Positions 32,769 through 43,080 are shown, numbered from the stretch's first letter. The stretch: DNA of 64,000 nucleotides from Euclidia mi (GCA_944739405.2 OX123182.2:14147326-14211325), one strand, 5' to 3'. Program-made: numbers and translations. The notes: generated by a model not told the origin, from the sequence alone.

Positions 32769-33859
32769 TTAATTTAATAAAAGAGACTGGGCAAGTGCGA
32801 TTCTGTTCTGGGAGCAGAGGATTCCGTACAAATATTTATGTTATTTAATACGATTTTAAAACCCTGATCCCTCTATTGTCCTAACAGACAAGAAAACAAA
32901 CGGACTACAAAGTGATATATTTCAAGCGATAAAATGAATATTGAGTCTTTCCGTTCGTCAACAGCTTATTGAGTCTTTAATTTGGAATAAACATTTATTC
33001 AAGACTGTAAATTAAAATTATAAGGCATCATGAAAATCTTTCACATCGCAGTCAATGGGAAGCGTGCCTGCATCATTTTAGATGCCTTTATATCAAAACT
33101 TTACATGCACGATTGAAAATTAGATAACCTTTTACCGAAATAGATACAAAGTATAGAATAAAACTAAACTACATCGCAGTATAAAATATTTATTGTTGTC
33201 CTTATAAAATAAATATATCGCAATTTTCTTAACTTTTAAAAGCCCCGGTAAACTTGCTATTGTAGTAGAAATAGTGTAAAGAAAACATTATCATATGTTA
33301 TGAAGCTACATTCTGCGTTGCAAAGTTTTCTAACAAGGTTTAAACATTTTAAAAGGTTTCATACATTAGGTATTAAATGTCTGTGAAATTTGTAAAAGTA
33401 GTAAATAAATAATTTTCAATAATTCCTATTTACGAGAAAGATGACTACATATTATTATAATTCTTGTTTCTAGTGAGAAACTTTATAAAATTCAGTCAAA
33501 TTCGGAACTACAATATTATAATGGTCTACAATAATGTTGCCCTCGATGGGCATCAAACCCGTGTCGAAGTCGAATCCTCTGCGCTATGTACCTGTGCTGT
33601 AAAAATAACATAAACTTTAAACATTAGAATGTTATCATATCTAGATAAACCGACACATCGTTTTTAAAGAAAACTCAAGTTGCGGGTTTCTTACAAACAT
33701 AGAACCAACTGACACAATTTCGACTAGACTTAAAATATCAATTTAAGGATCTAAGAAGTGTTTTCTCATGTGGGAATAGAACCCACAATAATAGTTAAAA
33801 AGTCACACGAAAATTACCCAATCAGTTCCAGTGTCATAGTCCATTCTGCATATTACTAC
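32769..33859. other. Spacer, with a possible tRNA-like SINE trace
   Basis: At 33740-33830 GTGGGAATAGAACCCACAAT resembles the B-box side of the remnant at 41930. Nothing else recognised. Confidence 0.35.
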
Positions 33860-34088
33860 ACATACATACATACACAGACTCACGTCTGTTTCCCCGAAGG
33901 GCTAGGCAGAGGCATATTAAACGCCCACTTTTCGCCAGTGTTTTGATCCCACGTAATAAATAGGTGGCGAGCCTATTGCCGCTTATCGGGATATTTTGTT
34001 TGCCAGAGCCTCGTCCGTTGATCGGCAGGTGCACCACTTGCAGGTGAGGTTGGCTTGGGACCCTAAGTTCTTGGTGGAAACCCTATGT
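33860..34088 (-). mobile_element. SINE family 2
   Basis: On the plus strand: a CATA repeat (reversed tail), ACTCACGTCTGTTTCCCCG, AGGGCTAGGCAGAGGC, CCCACTTTTCGCCAG, GGTGGCGAGCCTATTGCCGC, GATCGGCAGGTGCACC and GGGACCCTAAGTTCTTGGTGG. Same as the copy at 43771. The words ATATTACT on both sides may be a target duplication. Confidence 0.8.
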
Positions 34089-34357
34089 ATATTACTTGTC
34101 ATCTGTTTAAGGGTTTAAAGGACAGAGTATTCATTCATCATTGCGAACATTCAGGAAATTCGCATTGAAGCCCGAAAACCGCTATCAAATCACAGACATT
34201 TCACAAAATGATCACTTTGCCACGCGTGGTGCGAATAATAATTAATTCCCATAACCACTTATCCTATAAACCATACTATACCATATCCTATTGTTTAGTA
34301 TAATATTGTATTTGAGGATAGGTACTTATGTAACAACTGTCATAGTTCGCGGCAACA

Positions 34358-34535
34358 GACACCGATGGGTTAGATCACCGTGCCCCCATCATCATCATTA
34401 TCAGCCTACTATAGTCCCCCTTGGATATAGTCCTCTGCAATGGAAACTGACACCGATGGGTTAGATCACCGTGCCCCCATCCTCATTATCAGGCTACTAT
34501 AGTCCCCGTTGGATATAGTCCTCCGCAATGGAAAC
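34358..34535 (+). repeat. 91-bp tandem duplication
   Basis: GACACCGATGGGTTAGATC begins at 34358 and again at 34449; both copies continue with CACCGTGCCCCCATC, a CAT/CATT run, CTACTATAGTCCCC and GGATATAGTCCTC. They differ by a few bases. Confidence 0.85.
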
Positions 34536-36255
34536 GCCGGGACATTGAGCGGTGTTATTTTTTTAACGGTCTCCCATCTATAAACTTGACGGTGACGAAA
34601 ACGCTTAGCCTCGTGACCCGATAGATATCAAGATTTAATACACTTCTCTATTTTTATTTCTGCCGATCTGTGTTTACAAATTCCTGGAATTAATAAGACA
34701 ATATTCAAAACAACTCTGTATCTATGATTGCTTTTCTTACAAATATTACATACTATAATATAAAAACATCACAAAAAGCTAATACCTGACGAGCAAAGGT
34801 TAGATATAAACATTTTTCTTATACATATCACTTCTATCGCTTCACATTTTTGAGGCAATAAACCGGCAATATACGATACTTTATTATTACGATGTATTGA
34901 AGCAATTTATTTGCAATATAGGAGCTGTAATGTCGGGACTACGGAATACTCGAGGCCTCAATGACTTGACGATCGCGCCGTTACGTATTACAATACGTAA
35001 TATCGAGACTTTATTTGAAAGGGAGGATCAATATATGTACCGAAATTTTACTTTATTTCTTTCCACTAAAGGGCTAGTGGCGCACTTTGGTCGCACGTTA
35101 TTAAAATAAACGACTTTAAAATGTGAGTGGTTCTCAATTCAGAATTTCATTTTAATTATGTTCTCTGATTTATAAAATCTAGTCTGATCTAATACTAATA
35201 TACAAAAGAACTACTGGCGGACCTGTAGTTCCTGATTTGAAAAATGTTTCAGTGTAGCGTTCTCATCTAGGCATCAATCATCATCAATTAAGCCTACATC
35301 AATTTGGAAAATTCTTTGTTTTGTTTGACAGAGTAGACTTGTCAAAAAACTAGCCAAAAGTTAAAAATAGCATATTTTTAAACAAATTCATTTATTTTTA
35401 AGTATGTGTGCGCAGTACTCGTAACCGAAGTCACTACGACAAAAGAGTGAGCTCATTCTTCCAACGAAGACATGTTGTCGTGGGCCTTATGTATATATGG
35501 CATGGGCACGCATCTAACGATTTAAATATCTACTTGGTACGCTAAATTCCTACTTTCTGCTGATCTATGTGCATTCACATTCACACACCGATCACAATGA
35601 ATAATCTGTCTTGGCAAATTAATTTAAGGATCACACCAGATAAGCAAAAACAGTGAATTAGTCAATACTCACAGTCTTAAACAACAGTTTTAAAATAACA
35701 ATTTTATTATTGAGCATCTTTTTACAATGTTCTTCCACTTCGTACAACATTAAAAATTCACTGTGAGGCAAGTATAAATAAAAAGATGGATAAAATTACT
35801 CGTATTTTTCCTTTGTCTTTAATTTCAGTTATGCTTTCAACAAAACGCATTCAAAGAAAAAGAATTAAAGTCGAAGAGACAATTTTTCTTCATTGAAGTT
35901 GCAGTTTAAGTCTTCCTACACAAGGTTACACCATTCCTATGCAAAATGTTATATTGCTTACTATTGCTCTATCACAGATTTTATGACTTAAACACAATCA
36001 TAATATAATTTGAATAATTACAATTAAAAATATATCACAGCCGCAGACGAATCAACGTCTCATAGTTTAGCAATTATTGCCCTAACGCTCTTATCCCATT
36101 TGATTAAAAAATAGTTACCGAATTTTGTGCTTAATGTGGCGAAATGTGTAACCTGATGTCTAGAAATTGCCCTTGGTCGCTTGTATAAGCTGTATAACTA
36201 TAATTTGTCTACAACCAAAAATTTCTGACAAACACTAGTATTCCCGATTCCATTA
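34536..36255. other. Spacer, no gene recognised
   Basis: A 70-codon frame at 34897 and a small hairpin (TTACGTATT/AATACGTAA near 34981) are present. Neither has a known family. Confidence 0.4.
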
Positions 36256-36497
36256 GACTTCCTCCGTGGTACAATGGATAGCGTATGCGACTGCTGATCG
36301 GAGGTCCCGGGTTCGATTCCTGGGTCGGGCAAAAGTGTTACTGGGTTTGTCCGAATTCTCATTAGCAGCACGGAGTCTGGCAATGTGCCCGGTAACGGCA
36401 ATAGGCACGCCCCCTATTACGTGGGACTTAAAATTCTAGGCGAAATGTGGGTGTAATATTACCCCTCTGCTTACCCCTTCAGGGATACTGGCGTGAG
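36256..36497 (+). mobile_element. SINE family 1, split by the Penelope pair
   Basis: Head with A box GTGGTACAATGG and B box GGGTTCGATTCC, body with AGCAGCACGGAGTCTGG, tail with CCTCTGCTTACCCCTTC and GGGATACTGGCGTGAG. The last 13 bases, ATACTGGCGTGAG (36485-36497), recur at 39798-39810 beyond the Penelope insertion, where the SINE end continues. Confidence 0.85.
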
Positions 36498-36598
36498 ATT
36501 AAACTACAGTTTACGGATTTTATCGCGATGTATTGGTTTCACTAAGTTATTACATTGGAAACTAATGATTTAGAACTATATTTTTAGTTTATTACTAG

Positions 36599-36636
36599 CC
36601 GACGTTTCGAATTCTTTACAGAATTCATGTTCACGG
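36599..36636 (-). ncRNA. Hammerhead-like ribozyme motif, mirrored copy of A
   Basis: Exact reverse complement of the motif at 39621-39658, located in the 3' region of the left Penelope arm. Confidence 0.55.
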
Positions 36637-36736
36637 CAGACTGAGGTGATATTTGTCTTTTTCCTGAATGTATAAGTTATCTCAAAGTACCCGAACATTT
36701 TTCATCTACTGGTGTTACTATTTACGCAGAATGAGC

Positions 36737-38113
36737 TCACAGTGTCCTTAGGTCTTCTGGTGACTTGGGTTTCATTAGCCTTATGACAGGGTCCCAAGCT
36801 GGAGGAACATTCCAACCATCTTCCCTATTGAAATTAGGGTGTTTTTTAATTTCAATAGCCTCTCGTATCATCCTTGGAAGAAAACGGTGTTCTTTTGCGA
36901 GTATCTGTGGTTCATCAAATCGCAGGTAGTGGTTGGGTCCCTGTTCCACATGTTCACACACAGCAGACTTTGTTGAGCGTTTATGTTTTATGTCAGCTAT
37001 ATGTTCTTTGAGTCGAATGCCTATGCTTCTCTTGGTTTGTCCAATGTATGAGAGCCCACATTCACAGTCAATTTTGTAGACACCGGCCTCTTGCAAGGGT
37101 AACTGACACTTGACAGATGGTAATAATTGACTGATCTTCGTTGGCGGCTTGTAGTAAGTTTTGATAGAAGCTCGCTTCAAGATGTAGCCAATTTTGTCGG
37201 TCACGCCCTTGATGTATGGGAGGACAGCAGGTTGTCTTTCTACTGTGGCTGGTTTTTCTTTCTTCTGGGATCTGTGACAGTGGCGCGGCGGTCGGAGCTT
37301 GTTGTCTTGCAGAACTTGCCTGACATGTTGAAGCTCAGCGTCCAGGTGTTTCTTGTCACAGATCCCGCGGGCTCTCTGAAACAGAGACATTCCTACAGTA
37401 GCTAACTGTTTAGGATGGTGGTGAGATTCACCGTTTAAGTACCTATTTGTATGCGTCTTTTTCCTATACACAGTATGGCTTAAGGAGTTGTTTTTATTCC
37501 TGATGACAAGTACATCTAAGAAAGCTAAAGAATTGTTTGCCTCTAATTCCATTGTGAATTGTATTTGGTTATTAATAGAATTAAGATGGTTTAGGAAAGC
37601 ATTAACATTATCTGTTGGTAAAATTGTGAAAGTGTCATCTACATACCGCTTGTAGAACCTCGGTGTGATGGTGGCAGTCTGCAGGGCTCGCGCCTCGAAG
37701 TCCTCCATGAAGATGTCAGCGACAACAGGCGATACTGGAGACCCCATTGCTACACCGTCTACTTGTATGTAGTATTTCTTGTCCCATAACAGATAGCCCG
37801 TTGTCAGGCAGTGTTTGAGTATTTCTGCATATTCCTCAGGCATGTTGTTTTCTGTCAGCTTCCTTCTAGTAATTTCTACACAGTCATGTACTGGTATGCA
37901 TGTGAATAATGACTGTATATCAAAACTAACCATAGTTTCCTTGTCAGAGAGATGTAGGTGTTTGATTTCACTGACAAAATGGTAGGAATCTTTCACATGT
38001 GCTCTCGTATTGCCTCTGAGCGGTGAGAGAATCTTTGCCATGTGTTGAGCCAGTCTGTAAGTTGGTGAGCCTATCTGACTAACTATCGGGCGCAGAGGAG
38101 CGTTTTCCTTGTG
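36737..38113 (-). CDS. Penelope-like RT and GIY-YIG endonuclease, left arm, N-terminus missing
   Basis: Same protein as the right arm over about 430 residues. The frame is open up to the spacer; the first ATG is at 38041. It contains the RT motif SFDIQSLFTCIPV, then GVAMGSPVSPVVAD, KRYVDD (catalytic Asp pair), a linker, and GVYKIDCECG with SYIGQTKRS, R and EH of the GIY-YIG nuclease. It ends RLMKPKSPEDLRTL: here the 10-bp segment present in the right arm is missing, which shifts the frame. N-terminal RT and pre-RT parts (about half of a usual Penelope ORF) are absent, so the product would not be complete. Confidence 0.8.
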   Translation of the reverse strand, partial: HKENAPLRPIVSQIGSPTYRLAQHMAKILSPLRGNTRAHVKDSYHFVSEIKHLHLSDKETMVSFDIQSLFTCIPVHDCVEITRRKLTENNMPEEYAEILKHCLTTGYLLWDKKYYIQVDGVAMGSPVSPVVADIFMEDFEARALQTATITPRFYKRYVDDTFTILPTDNVNAFLNHLNSINNQIQFTMELEANNSLAFLDVLVIRNKNNSLSHTVYRKKTHTNRYLNGESHHHPKQLATVGMSLFQRARGICDKKHLDAELQHVRQVLQDNKLRPPRHCHRSQKKEKPATVERQPAVLPYIKGVTDKIGYILKRASIKTYYKPPTKISQLLPSVKCQLPLQEAGVYKIDCECGLSYIGQTKRSIGIRLKEHIADIKHKRSTKSAVCEHVEQGPNHYLRFDEPQILAKEHRFLPRMIREAIEIKKHPNFNREDGWNVPPAWDPVIRLMKPKSPEDLRTL

Positions 38114-38138
38114 TATTTTTTTTTTTTTACGTTGTTTT
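38109..38138. other. T-rich spacer between the Penelope arms
   Basis: About 30 bp with a run of 13 T, bounded on each side by the mirrored GGAAAACGCTCC. Confidence 0.8.
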
Positions 38139-39555
38139 GGAAAACGCTCCTCTGCGCCCGATAGTTAGTCAGATAGGCTCACCAACTTACAGACTGGCTC
38201 AACACATGGCAAAGATTCTCTCACCGCTCAGAGGCAATACGAGAGCACATGTGAAAGATTCCTACCATTTTGTCAGTGAAATCAAACACCTACATCTCTC
38301 TGACAAGGAAACTATGGTTAGTTTTGATATACAGTCATTATTCACATGCATACCAGTACATGACTGTGTAGAAATTACTAGAAGGAAGCTGACAGAAAAC
38401 AACATGCCTGAGGAATATGCAGAAATACTCAAACACTGCCTGACAACGGGCTATCTGTTATGGGACAAGAAATACTACATACAAGTAGACGGTGTAGCAA
38501 TGGGCTCTCCAGTATCGCCTGTTGTCGCTGACATCTTCATGGAGGACTTCGAGGCGCGAGCCCTGCAGACTGCCACCATCACACCGAGGTTCTACAAGCG
38601 GTATGTAGATGACACTTTCACAATTTTACCAACAGATAATGTTAATGCTTTCCTAAACCATCTTAATTCTATTAATAACCAAATACAATTCACAATGGAA
38701 TTAGAGGCAAACAATTCTTTAGCTTTCTTAGATGTACTTGTCATCAGGAATAAAAACAACTCCTTAAGCCATACTGTGTATAGGAAAAAGACCCATACAA
38801 ATAGGTACTTAAACGGTGAATCTCACCACCATCCTAAACAGTTAGCTACTGTAGGAATGTCTCTGTTTCAGAGAGCCCGCGGGATCTGTGACAAGAAACA
38901 CCTGGACGCTGAGCTTCAACATGTCAGGCAAGTTCTGCAAGACAACAAGCTCCGACCGCCGCGCCACTGTCACAGATCCCAGAAGAAAGAAAAACCAGCC
39001 ACAGTAGAAAGACAACCTGCTGTCCTCCCATACATCAAGGGCGTGACCGACAAAATTGGCTACATCTTGAAGCGAGCTTCTATCAAAACTTACTACAAGC
39101 CGCCAACGAAGATCAGTCAATTATTACCATCTGTCAAGTGTCAGTTACCCTTGCAAGAGGCCGGTGTCTACAAAATTGACTGTGAATGTGGGCTCTCATA
39201 CATTGGACAAACCAAGAGAAGCATAGGCATTCGACTCAAAGAACATATAGCTGACATAAAACATAAACGCTCAACAAAGTCTGCTGTGTGTGAACATGTG
39301 GAACAGGGACCCAACCACTACCTGCGATTTGATGAACCACAGATACTCGCAAAAGAACACCGTTTTCTTCCAAGGATGATACGAGAGGCTATTGAAATTA
39401 AAAAACACCCTAATTTCAATAGGGAAGATGGTTGGAATGTTCCTCCAGCTTGGGACCCTGTCATAAGGCTAATGAAACCCAAGAAGGACAAAGTCACCAG
39501 AAGACCTAAGGACACTGTGAGCTCATTCTGCGTAAATAGTAACACCAGTAGATGA
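38139..39555 (+). CDS. Penelope-like RT and GIY-YIG endonuclease, right arm, N-terminus missing
   Basis: Role: the RT copies element RNA and the GIY-YIG domain nicks the target. Counting from 38137: RPIVSQIGSPTY at 7-18, motif A Asp at 64 (SFDIQSLF), GVAMGSP at 119-125, YVDD at 156-159, then GVY 343-345, Cys349 and Cys351, YIG 355-357, Arg366 and Glu369-His370. These are the RT fingers/palm and the Penelope-type endonuclease with its Cys/His cluster. There is no ATG at the beginning; the first one is at 38206. The C-terminus differs from the left arm owing to a 10-bp indel near 39484. Intact frame suggests recent insertion. Confidence 0.85.
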
Positions 39556-39620
39556 AAAATGTTCGGGTACTTTGAGATAACTTATACATTCAGGAAAAAG
39601 ACAAATATCACCTCAGTCTG

Positions 39621-39658
39621 CCGTGAACATGAATTCTGTAAAGAATTCGAAACGTCGG
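39621..39658 (+). ncRNA. Hammerhead-like ribozyme motif, Penelope 3' region, copy A
   Basis: Outer stem GCC/GGC (with 39620 and 39659), core GUGAACA followed by U, six-base stem GAATTC/GAATTC, loop TGTAAA, then GAAA, CGT, and the cleavage-site-like C at 39656. Hammerhead numbering gives G3, U4, G5, A6, A7, C8, A9, then stem II beginning G10.1-C11.1, then G12 A13 A14 A15.1. The textbook core is CUGANGA; here C3 and G8 are swapped and one extra U lies before stem II. Lies 63 bp after the ORF stop. Confidence 0.6.
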
Positions 39659-39759
39659 CTAGTAATAAACTAAAAATATAGTTCTAAATCATTAGTTTCC
39701 AATGTAATAACTTAGTGAAACCAATACATCGCGATAAAATCCGTAAACTGTAGTTTAAT

Positions 39760-39812
39760 TTCAATGTGTAACATTCGCGTAAACCCAAGAAGATACTATA
39801 CTGGCGTGAGTC
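39760..39812 (+). repeat. Penelope asymmetric tail and right target duplication
   Basis: About 35 bp beyond the mirrored arm (39763-39797), then ATACTGGCGTGAG (39798-39810), the repeat of 36485-36497. After this the interrupted SINE ends. Confidence 0.75.
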
Positions 39813-41929
39813 TATAAAACTAGTATTCCTGAGTAGAAATATTATAGTTATGTACGTCATCATAAAATAATTAAAGACTATTTTGTAACTACGTCTATTT
39901 GTGGGCTTGTTTTTCAAAAAGCCAGTAATTGTATTTTTATTGTTTTTGTTTTATTTTTAAATAATTGTTTGGATTTTATATGTTTTCATTAAGGTGGTTT
40001 TCTGTATGACAGCGATATCTTGAAATTATAACTGTCGTCTGTCATCAAAAAGTTATTCTCGGAAGACCAGCGTCGTCTCATCTCAAAGGTGCTACGGCTA
40101 ATGCTGAGTGAATACCCTTCTAGCGATGTATAGATTGAGACTATTTTAAGATTAATGAATATTGTTTATATAATTTTAAGGAAAACTTGATAAATATATG
40201 TTGAAATTATTTTACACTCCATCACCATATATCAACCTAAGAATATCTGAAATAATTAACTGAGACTACATCAATCTGCACATACATGTTTTATCAAAGC
40301 CTTCTTAACCACAAAATTCTAACTAGAAAAAGCAACACATAGTCATTTCAATATACATTAGAATGACGTAGATATTTACTGACTGAATTTTAATATTTAA
40401 TGGTTTAAAAATATTTCACATAAGTGTGCCACGTCAGTTAAATTTAGGGTAAACTTCAATAATACGACGAGAGCTGCGTATACAAATTCTTTAAAAATAC
40501 TTTGTAATATTTACTTCAAGCATCGTTAACTCTAGAGATCATATAAATATTATTTGAGTATTGAGTGATATGCCATATTCGTGTCTGGATTTTGAAGGGT
40601 CGTTTACAAAAGTGTAGTACATTCTGATTCAGAAGCTATTGTCAATATTAAGGTTGAAACTAAGTATAGACGGACTTTATTTTATGGAAAATTGCTGGAG
40701 ACAATAAGTAAAAGGTTTACAAAAAAACCCCACCTGATGAGCATTGCGAAAGAAATTACAGCTAAAATACCGAAGTAGCTGGTCTAAAAAGCTTTTAAAC
40801 TTAATTATATGCTCCTGTCAATTATTTTTTACTCTATAAATTATTCTATAAAGAACTTAACATCGAAAATTGAGACATTGCAACTGAACTTCTTATAAGC
40901 CTTGACATTTATTATCTTGGTTTCATATTGTTAGACTTCTGTGCATGTTGTGGTCTTCTGTAATTAAGGATACACCAGATCAGTGTTCTTTTACCTACTT
41001 ATTATGAATGTATAGTGTAATTCTTGTTGAAGATCCATAAAATAAGTAAATAAACGCTTGGTTCATTATATACAATTATACATTTGGCGATGTTAAAGAG
41101 TGGCTATTAGATTTAATGACCATTCTTTTCATTTTTCTACACCTTTGATGTGCAAACGTGATTCAAAATGTAAATGCAGAATCATTAAGTAATTAATTTG
41201 TAAATTTGACGATCATACGCGTGCATTGTGAACTAAATAAATTAATTTATTTTGAATATGACAATATCGGTAAAATTGTATTTCGTTTGCCTCTAGCCAG
41301 TTCTCTTTTAGATTTAATACTGTAACAAAAATTATTTACTGTTTATTCTACAAACTATTTTAGGAACAATGAAATAATAATAAAAATGGAATAATATCGA
41401 ATGAAATATTTTTTCGCCCAAGTTCTAATATCGCTAGCAGCAGTATCCAGTACAGAGAAGAATGCACGAAATAGATGAAGTGAAAAGTACGACTTATTTG
41501 TTAATAGGTGATATAACATTTTCATAGTAACATAAAACTCTACATTTATATTATAATTACTCTTTTTAAAACGCACTTCACAAATTTGGAACAATTGCTT
41601 TGAGCCCATCGGCGTCTAATATAAGTAAATATTACCCAAACCTAGCAATTCCACAAACATACGTGTAGAATAAGAAAAGATCATTGAAATCTTCGGTAAC
41701 GCTCAAATTCTATACTATTTCTTAGCCTGGAAAGAATACGCAAATCGCTGACAAAGACACGTTGCATGTCAAGAAAAATTTTATGTAAGTAATAAATTTT
41801 CGGATATGGACTGAAATTCTGAATACGGTAAAAGTTTTGTCCCACGAGATATATAAAAATAGGTAAAGGTGACGACCAAGGTAATAACAGTTAAAGATTT
41901 ACTATTTTGAAGGACAACTCCTGCACTAG
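39813..41929. other. Spacer, no gene recognised
   Basis: AT-rich with only short frames; an 84-codon minus frame at 41609-41355 shows no known family. No repeats found. Confidence 0.4.
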
Positions 41930-42070
41930 GTAGAAATCCTGTGTCGCGAGGGACTTAACAAACATAAAACAAAAAATACGAAGTGTTGTCTGCTTAGGGA
42001 ATAGAACCCACAACAATCGGCCCAGTGTCTAGCGGCGAAGAGGCCGCTTTAACCACTACGCCAGCCGAGT
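41930..42070 (-). mobile_element. tRNA-headed SINE remnant
   Basis: On the minus strand: GGCTGGCGTAGTGGTTAAAG (A box), GGCCTCTTCGCCGCTAGAC and TGTGGGTTCTATTCCC (B box). The acceptor arms do not pair. Confidence 0.6.
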
Positions 42071-42482
42071 AGTCATGAAAATATAAGTAGCGTAGTATAT
42101 TCAGGCTCTGCTTCAATATCAGATGACTAATGATGATTTTTTGTCCTTACTGACTGCGTGTAAATGTCACCATTGTAATGGCATGATGTGATAATTTATC
42201 ATCTTCATCATCATTATTTCCTGCGTCGAGAAAACGGATTTTGTTGTTTTAATACGGCATCTAAAAATCTAGAATTATCCTTGGCACTGCATTTTTTCAT
42301 TTGGGCACATTTATTACAGCCAACAGGATATGTTCCCACCACACAACAGCAACAATTAAAATAATATACTAAACATGTTTCTTAATTCACAACTGTTTAA
42401 GTATATTTGCGTATCCAGCTCATCTAAATACATGGGTTTCTTTCAAAGACAAAACGAAGTAGAAGGTTTTATTTGGCAAACT
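42071..42482. other. Spacer, nothing recognised
   Basis: Includes an ATCATCTTCATCATCATT run near 42200. No frame or element. Confidence 0.35.
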
Positions 42483-42712
42483 CAAACTTTGAAATAGTAC
42501 ATACATACATACATATACTCACGCCTTTTTCCCGTCGGGGTAGGCAGAGACAACAGAACGCCACTTGCTTCTATCCTTACAAACCTCACGCGCTTCCTCT
42601 ACACTCATTACTCTTTTCATACATGCTCGCCAGTTTCGGGTACTTCGGACCTGGCCGTTTTTTAGGACGTCCCCAATTTGATCGACGAATGTCCGACAAA
42701 CTTTGAAATAGT
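42483..42712 (-). mobile_element. RTE-like LINE 3' end with 16-bp target duplication
   Basis: CAAACTTTGAAATAGT occurs at 42483-42498 and 42697-42712. Between them, on the minus strand, one frame reads FVDQIGDVLKNGQVRSTRNW, RACMKRVMSVEEAREVCKDR and WRSVVSAYPDGKKA, a stop, and an ATGT tail. The LINE was 5' truncated on insertion. It is the same family as 12165. Confidence 0.85.
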
Positions 42713-42942
42713 TTATAGAAATAAACAGTATCTACCAGCCACTTAAACTCAAGAACAAAGGAATAATCCGCGGGCAAGTTTAGATTAGTTAAGTCTATTA
42801 TTAGTACAGCTCTGACTTCAAATCTTAACATCTGCCTTTGTATATTTTAAGAAAGTACTTTTTCGTTATATTTCTAAAACGAAATATGATTGGGGCTATT
42901 GAGAGAGTCTACAAAAAATATTATTAATCAATCTTATACACG
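42713..42942. other. Spacer, nothing recognised
   Basis: No frame or element can be supported. Confidence 0.35.
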
Positions 42943-43080
42943 TGCCGAGTAGCCCTAATGGTATGGTGGTTCGCTACAGTCCTGAGCGGTCGTACTACCC
43001 TGAGTTTAATTCCAACACGAGACAACACTTTGTGTTATACCTACACAAATTGTTGTTTTGAGGCTACAGACAGAATAGAT
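42943..43080 (+). mobile_element. tRNA-headed SINE, another family
   Basis: GTGCCGAGTAGCCCTAATGG and TATGGTGGTTCGCTAC (A-box side) are followed by GAGTTTAATTCCAACACG (B-box-like), then GAGACAACACTTTGTG and CAAATTGTTGTTTTGAGGC. A partial relative is at 18510. Confidence 0.55.

Larger units (their letters stand above)
36498..39797. mobile_element. Head-to-head pair of 5'-truncated Penelope-like elements
   Basis: Seen: two arms of about 1.6 kb, inverted, meeting at a 30-bp spacer (38109-38138) rich in T. The left arm runs 36498-38108 and the right arm 38139-39762. Each holds the same RT plus GIY-YIG frame and the same 3' motif. A 13-bp target duplication flanks the whole unit, so it inserted as one event into a SINE. 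The right side has about 35 bp more (39763-39797) than the left. Known: Penelope-like elements often occur as inverted or tandem partial dimers with a short extra tail at one side. Confidence 0.85.

Noticed and set aside
34358..34535. CRISPR-like direct repeats
   Set aside because: Only two long, adjacent copies without spacers, in a eukaryotic context.
36256..36330. Possible tRNA gene (A and B boxes)
   Set aside because: The acceptor ends do not pair and the sequence continues into a repeated body; it is a SINE head. The same holds for 11474, 15703, 19510, 28247 and 54735.
37127..37405. 92-codon frame, repeated at 38842-39120
   Set aside because: Antisense shadow of the Penelope frame, present in both arms for that reason.
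38137..38205. Start of the right Penelope frame at 38137
   Set aside because: The codon there is TTG in the spacer. The frame is merely open; the gene is N-terminally truncated and the first ATG is at 38206.
39621..39658. Canonical hammerhead ribozyme
   Set aside because: The textbook CUGANGA core is absent, so I call it hammerhead-like with swapped C3/G8 and one extra base, not a proven ribozyme.
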